DNA from: an uncultured Clostridia bacterium
GTDB lineage: Bacteria > Bacillota > Clostridia > TANB77 > CAG-508
Assembly (NCBI GenBank): GCA_934169725.1
Contig: CAKPOF010000003.1
Span: forward strand, 1-64,000
Length of the DNA: 64,000 nucleotides
Direction of reading: 5' to 3'
Shown here: positions 1-8,699 of the stretch, piece after piece
How positions within the stretch are numbered: the first letter of the stretch is position 1
Layout: each line of letters begins with the position of its first letter
Notes under the pieces: model-generated
Databases searched by the model: none
What the model was told of the DNA's origin: nothing
The model's input: the letters and a program-made list of their open reading frames with translations, nothing else
Position numbers and translations under genes: made by a program

Positions 1-112
1 AGTATTAAACTGAAAGAAAAATAATTTAGAAGTATGTTAATTTTATATTTTCGAAATAGTATAAATGGTAGGTACTTGGAAATTAAAAATAAAATTTAGG
101 AGGAGACAAAAG

Positions 113-2152
113 ATGAAGAGAAATAAAAAACAAAATGCTATAACATTGATAGCTTTAGTTATAACAATAGTTGTGCTTTTAATATTAGCAGGAGTAACAA
201 TTGCAAGTATAACTGGAGAAAATGGAATATTAACAAAAGTTCAAATGGCAAAAATTAATACAGAAGAAGCGGAAAAAGAAGAAATGGAGAAATTTAATAA
301 ATTAGAAGAAGAAATGCATGGTAATATAACAGGAGAATTATTTTTACAGTATGATATTGAATATTCTGTTAATAAAGAATATGCTAAAATAATGGTTTAT
401 CCTAGAATAGGAGGAATTCCCAGATTACAAACATATGAAGAATATATTAATCCTAAAAAAGAATTAGAAGGAAAAAGTTATGATGAAAAAAAAGAAATAT
501 TTTTTAATTATGAAAGGGAATATAACAAAGAATATTATGAAGAAACATATCCAGGACAAGAGATAACAGAAGAGCTTATATTATCGGATTATGGTGTTTC
601 TACAATAGATGAATTGTGCCAAAATAATGGAGTAGAATCTATTGATGAATATATAATAAAAAAGCAAATAATTGGAAGGAAAGAATATAATGAATATTAT
701 GATAATTACCAAGAAAGTTATTCTGAAAATATAACAATAATAAATCCTAAAGGAGAAAGTAATGTAACAACTATTGGAACGGGATATGAATACATAGTTA
801 CTTCTGACGGAGTATATAATTTTATAGCTCAATATAACAATCAGGAAACTAACAAAGATATTCAAGTAAATGGGCTTGCAAGTGCTAAAGAAATGGAAAT
901 TGCTAAAGAAAACAAAGATACATATGTTATAAGCACAGTAGAGGATTTAGTTAAATTGTCAATTAATGTAAATAATGGGATCGATTATCAAGGAAAGACT
1001 TTGAAATTAATAAATAATTTAGATTTTAGTAATACTTCTTCATATGATAATGCAAATGACAAAAAAACATTTGGTGATTACAATGGAGATGGTGTAATTG
1101 AAGGAATAAAAGATGAAATATTAAAAGAAGATGTAGGTGGAATAAAAATAATAGGTACAACAAAATATATTGATTTTTATAAGTTAGAATATCCATTCAA
1201 AGGAGTTTTTGAAGGAAACAACAAAATAATAAGCAATCTATTCGTAAATGAAAAAGAATCTTTTTTTAATAAAAATGAAGGTAATATACAAAACATTACA
1301 ATTAAGGGAAAAAATAGTGGAATATGCAATGATAATTATGGTACTATAAGTGGATGTGTAAACGCTTCGGAAATACAACAAAGTGGAGGTTCAGGTATAG
1401 CAGGAAGAAACTTTGGTATAATAAAGGAAACTATAAATAAAGCTAATATTGTATTACCGGATGAATACATGATGGGGGGAATAACAAATAATAACTATGG
1501 TGTCATAGAAAGATGTATAAATGAAGGAACAATTGAAGGTGGACAAGATGTAGGAGGAATTGCAGGAGATAACACTAAAGGAACAATATCAAAATGTTAT
1601 AATACGGCTGATATAAAAGCTCAAAGAGAAGTGGCAGGTATATGTGGATGGAATTGCTCAATAATTGAAGAATGTTACAATATAGGAAATATTAGTAGTG
1701 AAAAATATCATACAGGAGGTATAGCAGGAAGAAACCAATATGGAACAGAAATTATAGTGAAGAATTGTTACAATACAGGAAACATAATTGCACCAAATTC
1801 TTTATATGTTGGTGGAGTTATAGGATGTATGAATGTACAAAATGGGAAAATTTTAAATAGTTATAACATAGGAAATATATCTGGAAAAAAAGGATATACG
1901 GGTGCAATAGCAGGATCAATAACTAATAGTAGTATATTAAATTGTGTATATTCAAAAGAAAATTATAGTAATATATGCGATGGATACGGTCATGGGACAA
2001 CAATAAAAAATAATAAAGAAGATAGTTTAGAAAATTTAAAAGGAAATAGTATGTTAGAAATATTAAAAAGTGATAATAATGATGATATATGGATAGAAGA
2101 CAATAAAAATATAAATAACCAATATCCTATATTAAAATGGCAAGGAGAATAA
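113..2152 (+). CDS. Pilin-like surface protein with GLUG repeats
   Basis: The N-terminus has a short basic segment and then a hydrophobic helix beginning ITLIALVIT, the prepilin-like leader common in gut Clostridia. The usual Gly before the cleavage site is Ala here. A charged spacer follows. The C-terminal third carries several GLUG-type repeats (GGIAG or AGICG, then a CYN-GNI-like segment), a beta-repeat seen in surface and adhesion proteins. I start it at ATG 113, which has AGGAGG 10 nt upstream; an in-frame ATG at 65 lacks a ribosome site. It is probably exported and surface-located. Function is inferred from architecture only. A small membrane-protein gene follows after 2 nt. Confidence 0.75.
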   Translation: MKRNKKQNAITLIALVITIVVLLILAGVTIASITGENGILTKVQMAKINTEEAEKEEMEKFNKLEEEMHGNITGELFLQYDIEYSVNKEYAKIMVYPRIGGIPRLQTYEEYINPKKELEGKSYDEKKEIFFNYEREYNKEYYEETYPGQEITEELILSDYGVSTIDELCQNNGVESIDEYIIKKQIIGRKEYNEYYDNYQESYSENITIINPKGESNVTTIGTGYEYIVTSDGVYNFIAQYNNQETNKDIQVNGLASAKEMEIAKENKDTYVISTVEDLVKLSINVNNGIDYQGKTLKLINNLDFSNTSSYDNANDKKTFGDYNGDGVIEGIKDEILKEDVGGIKIIGTTKYIDFYKLEYPFKGVFEGNNKIISNLFVNEKESFFNKNEGNIQNITIKGKNSGICNDNYGTISGCVNASEIQQSGGSGIAGRNFGIIKETINKANIVLPDEYMMGGITNNNYGVIERCINEGTIEGGQDVGGIAGDNTKGTISKCYNTADIKAQREVAGICGWNCSIIEECYNIGNISSEKYHTGGIAGRNQYGTEIIVKNCYNTGNIIAPNSLYVGGVIGCMNVQNGKILNSYNIGNISGKKGYTGAIAGSITNSSILNCVYSKENYSNICDGYGHGTTIKNNKEDSLENLKGNSMLEILKSDNNDDIWIEDNKNINNQYPILKWQGE

Positions 2153-2154
2153 TT

Positions 2155-2628
2155 ATGAATAAAAAATATATAGCAATTATAATTTTTTTAGTATTATTAA
2201 TAGTTGGAGTTGTTTTTATTAAGATGAAAACTGAAAAAATTGAAGAAACCGAAAAAAATAATGTTATAAATACAAATACAATAAGTATAAATGAAGAAGA
2301 AATAGAAAATAAAAAAATTTCTAAAATTGAAAATCAATTTAAGGAAAATGGAATTAATTTAGAAAATAAAAAATATATTAGTTCTAAAGAAATAGGGGAA
2401 AATGGATTTGAATATGATATAAACGATTCAAAAATACAAATGTATAGTGTAAGTGATGAAAAATTAAAATATTTAACTAATAGTGAAAATATACAACAGG
2501 GAATAATTCAGATATCAACTAAAAATAGTAGAAAGGTAGAAGCAATAAATTTTAATAATGTAATAATATTAAATTGTATGGATGATAATTTGAAGCAAAG
2601 AATAATAAAAATTTTAAATCAAAATTAG
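2155..2628 (+). CDS. Small N-terminally anchored hypothetical protein
   Basis: About 157 residues: a short basic N-terminus, one hydrophobic segment (roughly residues 5-22), then a hydrophilic Glu/Lys/Asn-rich external domain with no motif I recognise. ATG 2155 is chosen because AAGGAG lies 8 nt upstream, overlapping the end of the pilin-like gene. The 2-nt spacing implies co-transcription and translational coupling, so it may assist export or assembly of that surface protein. That role is inferred from position only. Confidence 0.6.
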   Translation: MNKKYIAIIIFLVLLIVGVVFIKMKTEKIEETEKNNVINTNTISINEEEIENKKISKIENQFKENGINLENKKYISSKEIGENGFEYDINDSKIQMYSVSDEKLKYLTNSENIQQGIIQISTKNSRKVEAINFNNVIILNCMDDNLKQRIIKILNQN

Positions 2629-2729
2629 AGAATAAAAAATGTAGTGTTTTGATATAAAAAGAGTTTAAAACAAATTTCACAAAAAGGTAAAAAGAAATTA
2701 GCAGTGAATTTGAATAGAAAAAATAGTAC

Positions 2730-2758
2730 TTGCAAAATATAAAAAAATATAGTAAAAT
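2730..2758 (+). promoter_or_regulatory. SigA-type promoter for rpsO
   Basis: TTGCAA (2730-2735) and TAAAAT (2753-2758) are separated by 17 bp. They lie upstream of the rpsO leader, with predicted transcription start near 2765. Confidence 0.55.
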
Positions 2759-2759
2759 A

Positions 2760-2824
2760 GGTATGTTGAAAATCAACATACCTTTTACTTAGCTTATGGA
2801 AAGCACCAAAACTTAAGCTCAGTT
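2760..2824 (+). promoter_or_regulatory. rpsO leader hairpins
   Basis: There are two stem-loops. The first is a perfect 9-bp stem (GGTATGTTG/CAACATACC, 2760-2782) followed by a T-rich stretch; it may end the upstream unit. The second (2787-2824) pairs ACTTAGCTTA with TAAGCTCAGT with one mismatch, and has an inner TGG/CCA step. S15 controls its own mRNA through leader structures in many bacteria, so the second is a candidate S15-binding element. I do not recognise it as a specific described class. Confidence 0.4.
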
Positions 2825-2855
2825 AAAGGATAAATAGAAAATGGGAGGTGTAAAA

Positions 2856-3119
2856 ATGACAAAGGAAAGAAAACAAGAAATCATTAACACATATAAAAGA
2901 GAAGAAAATGATACTGGGTCACCAGAGGTTCAAATAGCTCTTTTAACAGAAAGAATTAATGAATTAACAGAACATTTAAAAATCCACAAAAAAGATAACC
3001 ATTCAAGAAGAGGTCTTTTAAAAATGGTTGGAAAAAGAAGAAACTTATTAAAATATGTAGCTAAAAAAGATATCAATAGATATAGAGATATAGTTGCTAA
3101 ATTAGGAATAAGAAAATAA
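2856..3119 (+). CDS. rpsO: 30S ribosomal protein S15
   Basis: The 87-residue product matches the normal S15 length and carries the signatures DTGSPEVQIALLTERI and HKKDNHSRRGL, which contact 16S rRNA in the central platform of the 30S subunit. ATG 2856 is chosen over an upstream in-frame start because GGGAGGTG sits 7-12 nt before it. The order rpsO-pnp is the classical bacterial arrangement. Identification is secure. Confidence 0.96.
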   Translation: MTKERKQEIINTYKREENDTGSPEVQIALLTERINELTEHLKIHKKDNHSRRGLLKMVGKRRNLLKYVAKKDINRYRDIVAKLGIRK

Positions 3120-3125
3120 AACTAT

Positions 3126-3160
3126 AAGTCCGGTGTAATTTTATATATCGGACTTTAAAA
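3126..3160 (+). terminator. Hairpin between rpsO and pnp
   Basis: AAGTCCG (3126-3132) pairs with CGGACTT (3149-3155). The following tract is A-rich rather than U-rich, so this is a weak terminator or a processing site. A TATAAT-like element at 3197-3202 may provide separate pnp transcription. Confidence 0.35.
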
Positions 3161-3311
3161 AAATTTTAATAAATTTTAAATTAGGTAAGTAGCTTGTATA
3201 ATGTATTGGAAAAAAGCCAACATATTATAGAGGTTACCATCTAAATTAAATTTGTTAAGATTTTAGAAAAATATATGGTGCAATAAATAAATTAATTTAG
3301 GAGGAATATAT

Positions 3312-5462
3312 ATGTTTAAAACTTATGAAACAGAATTAGCAGGTAGAAAACTTGTATTTGAAACAGGTAAAATGGCAGGACTTGCAAATGGAAGTGTATT
3401 AGTTAGATATGGAGACACAGTTGTTATTGTTAATGTAACAGCATCTAAAGAACCAAGAGATGGAATTGATTTTTTCCCTCTTTCAGTAGATTATGAGGAA
3501 AAATTATATTCAGTAGGTAAAATTCCAGGAAGTTTTACAAAAAGGGAAGGAAAACCAACTGACAAGGCAATATTAACTTCAAGAGCAATAGATAGACCAT
3601 TAAGACCATTGTTCCCAAAAGATTTTAGAAATGATGTTGTTGTTGTTGCAACAGTTTTGTGTGTAGAACAAGATAATTCACCAGAAATAGCTGCAATGAT
3701 AGGTGCATCTGCAGCGTTGTCAATTTCAGATATTCCATTTGGAGGACCAACAGCAGCGGTTAATGTCGGATTAGTTGATGGAGAAATTGTTATAAACCCA
3801 ACAGAAAAACAAAGAGAAAAAAGTGATTTGACTCTTACAGTAGCTGGAACAAAGGAAAAAATAGCTATGATAGAAGCTGGTGCTAATGAAGTTCCAGATG
3901 ATATTATGTTAAAAGCTATTGAAGAAGGTCATAAAGAAATCAAGAAAATATGTGAATTTATTTCTAAAATGAAAGAAGAAATAGGTAAACCAAAATTTGA
4001 ATATAAATCTTTTGCAGTTCCAGAAGATATTTACGAATTTGTAGAAAGCAATTTTAAAGAAGAAATGTTAGCAACTGTTCAAGAAAAAGACAAAGAAACA
4101 AGAGATAATAATGTATCAGAATTATCAGAAAAAATTGTTAAAAGTTATGAAGAAAAATATGGAGAAGATTTAGCTGAAGAACATAAAGCAGATATAAGTG
4201 AAGCAGTATATAAATTAGAGAAAAAATGTGTAAGATATCTAATATTTAATGAACACAAAAGAGTTGATGGTAGAAAATTAGATGAAATAAGATCATTATC
4301 TTGTGAAGTTGGATTATTACCACGTACACATGGAAGTGCATTGTTTACAAGAGGACAAACACAAGTATTATCTATTGCAACATTAGGAATGATTAGCGAA
4401 GAACAAATGTTGGATGGAATAGATACAGAAGAATCAAAAAGATATATGCATCAATATAATTTCCCAAGTTATAGTGTAGGGGAAGCAAGACCATCAAGAG
4501 GACCAGGAAGAAGAGAAATTGGTCATGGGGCTTTAGCTGAAAAAGCATTGGTACCAGTAATACCATCTAAAGAAGAATTTCCATATGCTATAAGAGTAGT
4601 GTCTGAGGTATTATCATCAAATGGTTCAACATCACAAGCAAGTATTTGCGGTAGTACATTAGCATTAATGGATGCAGGAGTACCAATTAAAAGGCCTGTT
4701 GCAGGTATTTCAACTGGTTTAGTTACAAATCCTGATGATGACAGCGATTATGTTATGCTAGTTGATATCCAAGGAATAGAAGATTTCTTTGGAGATATGG
4801 ACTTTAAAGTTGGTGGAACAGAAAAAGGAATTACAGCAATTCAAGTTGATATAAAAGTTGATGGATTATCATATGATATTATAAAAGAAGCTTTTGAAAG
4901 AACAAGAAAAGCAAGAAAACATATATTAGAAGATGTTATGCTACCTGTTTTAGATAAACCAAGAAATGATATATCAAAATATGCACCTAAAATAGTAGGA
5001 ACACAAATAAAAGTTGATAAAATAAAAGATGTTATAGGACCTGGTGGAAAAATGATTAACAAAATAATAGATGAAACAGGTGTAAAAATAGATATAGAAG
5101 AAGATGGAAAAGTATTTATTTATTCAAATGATAATGAAAAAGCAGAACAAGCTTTAGAAATGGTAGAAGATATAGTAAGAGAAGTTGAAGTTGATGGAAT
5201 ATACTATGGAGAAGTTGTTAGAATAATGAATTTTGGAGCATTTATAGATTTAGGATGTGGCGGAAAAGAAGGATTATTACACATTTCTCAAATTTCTAAA
5301 GAAAGAATAAAAAATGTTGAAGATGTTTTACATGTAGGAGATAAAGTGACTGTTAGGGTTACAGAAATTGATGACCAAGGTAGAATAAATTTAACTATGA
5401 AAGATTTAGTTGATACTAAAGAAGAAAATAGTGAAGAAGATAAAAATGAGGATGAACAATAA
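3312..5462 (+). CDS. pnp: Polynucleotide phosphorylase
   Basis: A 716-residue 3'-5' phosphorolytic exoribonuclease of normal family length. Two RNase PH cores are visible (first with FTKREGKPTDKAILTSRAID, second with GRREIGHGALAEKAL), separated by the helical domain. A KH domain with IGPGGKMI near residue 575 and an S1 domain with GAFIDLG near 641 follow, then an acidic tail. AGGAGG lies just upstream of ATG 3312. It degrades mRNA in the cytoplasm, usually with RNase E/Y-type machinery, and follows rpsO as in most bacteria. Confidence 0.97.
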   Translation: MFKTYETELAGRKLVFETGKMAGLANGSVLVRYGDTVVIVNVTASKEPRDGIDFFPLSVDYEEKLYSVGKIPGSFTKREGKPTDKAILTSRAIDRPLRPLFPKDFRNDVVVVATVLCVEQDNSPEIAAMIGASAALSISDIPFGGPTAAVNVGLVDGEIVINPTEKQREKSDLTLTVAGTKEKIAMIEAGANEVPDDIMLKAIEEGHKEIKKICEFISKMKEEIGKPKFEYKSFAVPEDIYEFVESNFKEEMLATVQEKDKETRDNNVSELSEKIVKSYEEKYGEDLAEEHKADISEAVYKLEKKCVRYLIFNEHKRVDGRKLDEIRSLSCEVGLLPRTHGSALFTRGQTQVLSIATLGMISEEQMLDGIDTEESKRYMHQYNFPSYSVGEARPSRGPGRREIGHGALAEKALVPVIPSKEEFPYAIRVVSEVLSSNGSTSQASICGSTLALMDAGVPIKRPVAGISTGLVTNPDDDSDYVMLVDIQGIEDFFGDMDFKVGGTEKGITAIQVDIKVDGLSYDIIKEAFERTRKARKHILEDVMLPVLDKPRNDISKYAPKIVGTQIKVDKIKDVIGPGGKMINKIIDETGVKIDIEEDGKVFIYSNDNEKAEQALEMVEDIVREVEVDGIYYGEVVRIMNFGAFIDLGCGGKEGLLHISQISKERIKNVEDVLHVGDKVTVRVTEIDDQGRINLTMKDLVDTKEENSEEDKNEDEQ

Positions 5463-5480
5463 AATATAAAAAGGAGAATT

Positions 5481-6362
5481 ATGGAATATATAAAAAGTTT
5501 TTCTGTACAAATGGGGGAAATAACGGGGATAGATAGTGAATATATAAAGCTAACTATATTAACAGTATTAGTATTCTTAATATTTGGGATAATAAAATTA
5601 GTAATAAAAAAAATATATTCAAATTTACCAGTAAATGATAAAAAGAAATTTTTTAGAAATAGAAAAATAAGAATAATATTGACAGTAATATCATTTATAA
5701 TTGTATTTTTAATATGGGGAGAAAAAATATCTGGCTTAATTACTATTATTAGTTTTATATCTGCTGGTTTAGCAATTGCAATAAGGGAAATTATATTTAA
5801 CTTTTTTGCTGGTTTGTATATAAATATAAATAGACCTTTTGAAATAGAGGATAGGATTGAAATTGATGATGTAATGGGAGATGTAATTAGTAAACATGCA
5901 CTTGGTTTTGAAATACTTGAAATAGGAAAAAGAGTTTATGGAGAACAAAGTACTGGAAGAATTATTCATATACCAAATTCATATATATTTACTAAAACAT
6001 TAAAAAATTATACAAAAGTATTTAAATATATTTGGGATGAAATAAAAGTAGATATTCCTTTAGAAGCTGATATTAGAAAGACAGAAGAGGTATTATACGA
6101 GATATTATATGATAATCAAGTATTAAGCGATATTCCAAAGAAAATGGAAGATGCAGTTGATGAGGCAATATTAGAATATAGAATTTATTATAATAATTTA
6201 GATCCAATTATATATATAAAATTAGAAAGAACACATATAGAACTATATTTAAGATATTTAGTACATCCCAAAAAGGCTAGAAATGTACAAAATGAAATTA
6301 ATATGAAGATTTTAGAAAAGTTTAAACAAGGAGAGATTGAATTATACACAAAAAATGACTAA
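5481..6362 (+). CDS. Small-conductance mechanosensitive channel family protein
   Basis: A 293-residue MscS-family protein. Three hydrophobic segments lie at roughly residues 20-40, 58-78 and 85-108. The last is the Gly/Ala-rich pore helix running into REIIFNFFAGLYI. The beta-domain motif NRPFEIEDRIEIDD and the segment HIPNSYIFTKTLKNYT follow, both typical of MscS. It releases osmolytes on hypo-osmotic shock. It begins 18 nt after pnp with AAAGGAG as ribosome site, so it may share the pnp transcript. Confidence 0.85.
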   Translation: MEYIKSFSVQMGEITGIDSEYIKLTILTVLVFLIFGIIKLVIKKIYSNLPVNDKKKFFRNRKIRIILTVISFIIVFLIWGEKISGLITIISFISAGLAIAIREIIFNFFAGLYININRPFEIEDRIEIDDVMGDVISKHALGFEILEIGKRVYGEQSTGRIIHIPNSYIFTKTLKNYTKVFKYIWDEIKVDIPLEADIRKTEEVLYEILYDNQVLSDIPKKMEDAVDEAILEYRIYYNNLDPIIYIKLERTHIELYLRYLVHPKKARNVQNEINMKILEKFKQGEIELYTKND

Positions 6363-6378
6363 AAAAATTGAAAAAACC

Positions 6379-6407
6379 TTGCATTTTTGGCAAAAAGTGG
6401 GTATAAT
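6379..6407 (+). promoter_or_regulatory. Strong SigA-type promoter of the rimP-nusA-infB operon
   Basis: TTGCAT (6379-6384), 17 bp, TATAAT (6402-6407); predicted start near 6414. A perfect leader hairpin follows: GAGTGGGA/TCCCACTC at 6433-6453 with loop ACAAA, before the rimP ribosome site. Confidence 0.75.
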
Positions 6408-6484
6408 ATATAAAGATACAAGATGAGTAAGAGAGTGGGAACAAATCCCACTCTTAAATTTTGAAAAAAGAGGAGGAAAACTTC

Positions 6485-6934
6485 TTGGCAAAAATAGAAG
6501 AAAAGGTAGAGAATTTATTAAAAGAAAAAATTGAAAAACTAGGATATGATCTATATGATGTTGAATATGCAAAAGAAGGAAAAAATTATTTTTTAAGAAT
6601 ATATATAGATAAAGAAAATGGTATTGATTTAAATGATTGTGAAAAAGTAAATAATGAAATATCAGAAATATTAGATGAAGCAAATTACATTAAAGAACAA
6701 TATTTTTTAGAAGTTTCTTCACCAGGAATTGAAAGAATATTAAGAAAAGATAAACATTTAGAACAAAATAAAGGAAAAGAAATATTTGTAAAGCTATTTA
6801 AAAAAGATGAATTAGGTAATAAAGAATATACAGGAATTTTAAAAGATTTTAATTCAGAAAAAATTGAATTAAAAAATGTAGAAATAGAAAGAAAAAATAT
6901 AGCACAAATAAAAACAGTATATAATTGGAATTAA
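6485..6934 (+). CDS. rimP: Ribosome maturation factor RimP
   Basis: About 149 residues matching RimP, which assists 30S subunit maturation. The motifs GYDLYDVEYAKEG, LRIYIDKENG and LEVSSPGIERILR are characteristic. I place the start at TTG 6485: AGGAGG at 6471-6476 is 8 nt upstream. The longer in-frame TTG at 6461 precedes that ribosome site and would encode it. It is the first gene of the classical rimP-nusA-ylxR-ylxQ-infB-rbfA operon. Confidence 0.93.
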   Translation: MAKIEEKVENLLKEKIEKLGYDLYDVEYAKEGKNYFLRIYIDKENGIDLNDCEKVNNEISEILDEANYIKEQYFLEVSSPGIERILRKDKHLEQNKGKEIFVKLFKKDELGNKEYTGILKDFNSEKIELKNVEIERKNIAQIKTVYNWN

Positions 6935-6953
6935 AAGAAAGGAAGGAATAGCG

Positions 6954-8069
6954 ATGAAAAGCAAAGAAAAAGCCCAAGCTATAGATAATAAAGAGTTAAT
7001 ATTAGCGTTAGAGGAATTAGAAAAAGAGAAAGGAATAAAAAAAGAGTATTTACTAGAATCAATTGAAACAGCATTACTTACAGCATATAAAAGAAATTTT
7101 GATGCATTAGAAAATGTAAGAATAGTTATGGATCCACAAACAGGAGCAACACATGTATTTTCTATAAAAGAAGTAATGGAAGATGCAAAAGATCCAGCAT
7201 TAGAGATAAGTTTAGAAGATGCAAGAAAAATAAATACAGATGTAAATCTTGGAGATAATGTTGAAGTAGAAATAGTTCCAAGAGATTTTGGAAGAATTGC
7301 TGCACAAACAGCAAAACAAGTAATAATTCAAAAACTAAGAGAAGCAGAAAGAGAAATAATTTACACAGAATTTAATGATAGAAAAGGTGAAATAGTTTCA
7401 GGAATAATACAAAAAGCGGACAAAAACATAGTTGTAATGGATTTAGGTAGATTAGAAGGAATTATGCCTACTAAAGAACAAATGCCAACAGAAAAATATA
7501 AAGTAAATGATAAAATAAAAGGATATGTTTTAGATGTAGAAAGAGGAGCTAAAGGAGCACCACAAGTAATTGTTTCAAGAAGTCATCCAGATTTTGTTAG
7601 AAAATTATTAGAATTTGAAATTCCTGAAATTTATGAAGGAGTAATAGAAATAAAAAGTGTATCAAGAGATCCTGGATATAGAAGTAAAGTAGCTGTATAT
7701 TCACCAGATCCAAATATAGACCCTGTAGGTTCTTGTGTTGGACAAAAAGGTGTAAGAATACAAAATGTAATAAACGAATTAAGTGGAGAAAAAATAGATG
7801 TAATAGAATGGAATGAAGAGCCATCAATATATATATCTTCAGCTTTATTACCAGCAAAAATTTTGGCTGTTGATATAAAAGAAGAAGAAAGATTTGCACA
7901 AGTTATAGTTCCAGATGATCAATTATCACTTGCAATAGGTAGAGCAGGACAAAATGCAAGATTAGCTGCTAAGTTAACAAATTGGAAAATAGATATAAAA
8001 TCTGAAACACAATTTAGAGAAATGTTAATGAACCAAGAAAATGATGAAGAAGAAACAACAGAAGAATAA
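6954..8069 (+). CDS. nusA: Transcription elongation/termination factor NusA
   Basis: 371 residues: N-terminal RNA-polymerase-binding domain, S1 domain (around residues 130-200, containing GEIVSGIIQKADKN), and two KH domains (ARVKVAVYSPD-like segment, DPVGSCVGQKGVRIQ, and LAIGRAGQNARLA near the end), then an acidic tail. It lacks the C-terminal acidic repeats found in proteobacteria, as expected for Firmicutes. It modulates pausing and termination. SD AAAGGAAGG precedes ATG 6954. Confidence 0.96.
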   Translation: MKSKEKAQAIDNKELILALEELEKEKGIKKEYLLESIETALLTAYKRNFDALENVRIVMDPQTGATHVFSIKEVMEDAKDPALEISLEDARKINTDVNLGDNVEVEIVPRDFGRIAAQTAKQVIIQKLREAEREIIYTEFNDRKGEIVSGIIQKADKNIVVMDLGRLEGIMPTKEQMPTEKYKVNDKIKGYVLDVERGAKGAPQVIVSRSHPDFVRKLLEFEIPEIYEGVIEIKSVSRDPGYRSKVAVYSPDPNIDPVGSCVGQKGVRIQNVINELSGEKIDVIEWNEEPSIYISSALLPAKILAVDIKEEERFAQVIVPDDQLSLAIGRAGQNARLAAKLTNWKIDIKSETQFREMLMNQENDEEETTEE

Positions 8070-8125
8070 TTAGATATTTGTGACATAAAATAAAAAGAAA
8101 TATATTGTTCATATGGAGGTTTTAA

Positions 8126-8386
8126 GTGAAAAGGGTACCAGAAAGAACTTGCATGGGATGTAATGAAAAAAAGGGAAAAAAAGAACTTATTAGAATAGTA
8201 AAAAATAAAGAAAATGAAATAAATATTGATAAACTAGGGAAAATGGCTGGAAGAGGAGCATATATATGTAATGATGTAAATTGCTTAGATAAAGTTATAA
8301 AAACTAAAAGACTAGAAAGAATATTTGAAACTAAAATAACAGATGAAATTTATGAAAGTTTAAGAGGTGTAATTCTTGATAAATAA
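8126..8386 (+). CDS. rnpM: RNase P modulator RnpM (YlxR)
   Basis: 86 residues of the YlxR family. It has the CMGC cysteine pair near the N-terminus (RTCMGCNEKKGK), the GRGAYIC motif and a further cysteine (NCLD). The family binds RNA, and YlxR of Bacillus was reported as a modulator of RNase P. GTG 8126 is used with ATGGAGG upstream. It sits between nusA and ylxQ as in other Firmicutes, overlapping the next gene by 11 nt. Confidence 0.9.
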   Translation: MKRVPERTCMGCNEKKGKKELIRIVKNKENEINIDKLGKMAGRGAYICNDVNCLDKVIKTKRLERIFETKITDEIYESLRGVILDK

Positions 8387-8699
8387 AAAAATATTGGGGT
8401 TAATAGGATTATCTGCAAAGGCACGTAAAATACTTTTTGGTTCAGATAGTGTAGAAAATGGAATAAAAAAGAAAATTGTAAAATTAGTAATAGTAGCAGA
8501 AGATTCATCAAATAGAACCAAAGATAAATTCAATAAAATATGCTATGAAAATAATATACCAATTATTGTGTTTGGAACTATAGAAAGTTTAAGCAAATCA
8601 ATAGGAAAAAGTAATAAGGCGGTAATAGCTATAAATGATGAGAATTTATCTAAAGAAATAATGAGAATAAAAAATAATGGGGGTGAAGTTATTGGGTAA
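8376..8699 (+). CDS. ylxQ: L7Ae-family RNA-binding protein YlxQ
   Basis: 107 residues of the L7Ae/L30e fold that binds kink-turn RNA. The pattern LGLIGLSAKARKILFGSDSV followed by LVIVAEDSS is typical of YlxQ. The start is TTG 8376, overlapping the end of rnpM, with AAGAGGTG as ribosome site. Its stop overlaps the beginning of infB. Its role in the cell is poorly defined. Confidence 0.88.
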   Translation: MINKKILGLIGLSAKARKILFGSDSVENGIKKKIVKLVIVAEDSSNRTKDKFNKICYENNIPIIVFGTIESLSKSIGKSNKAVIAINDENLSKEIMRIKNNGGEVIG

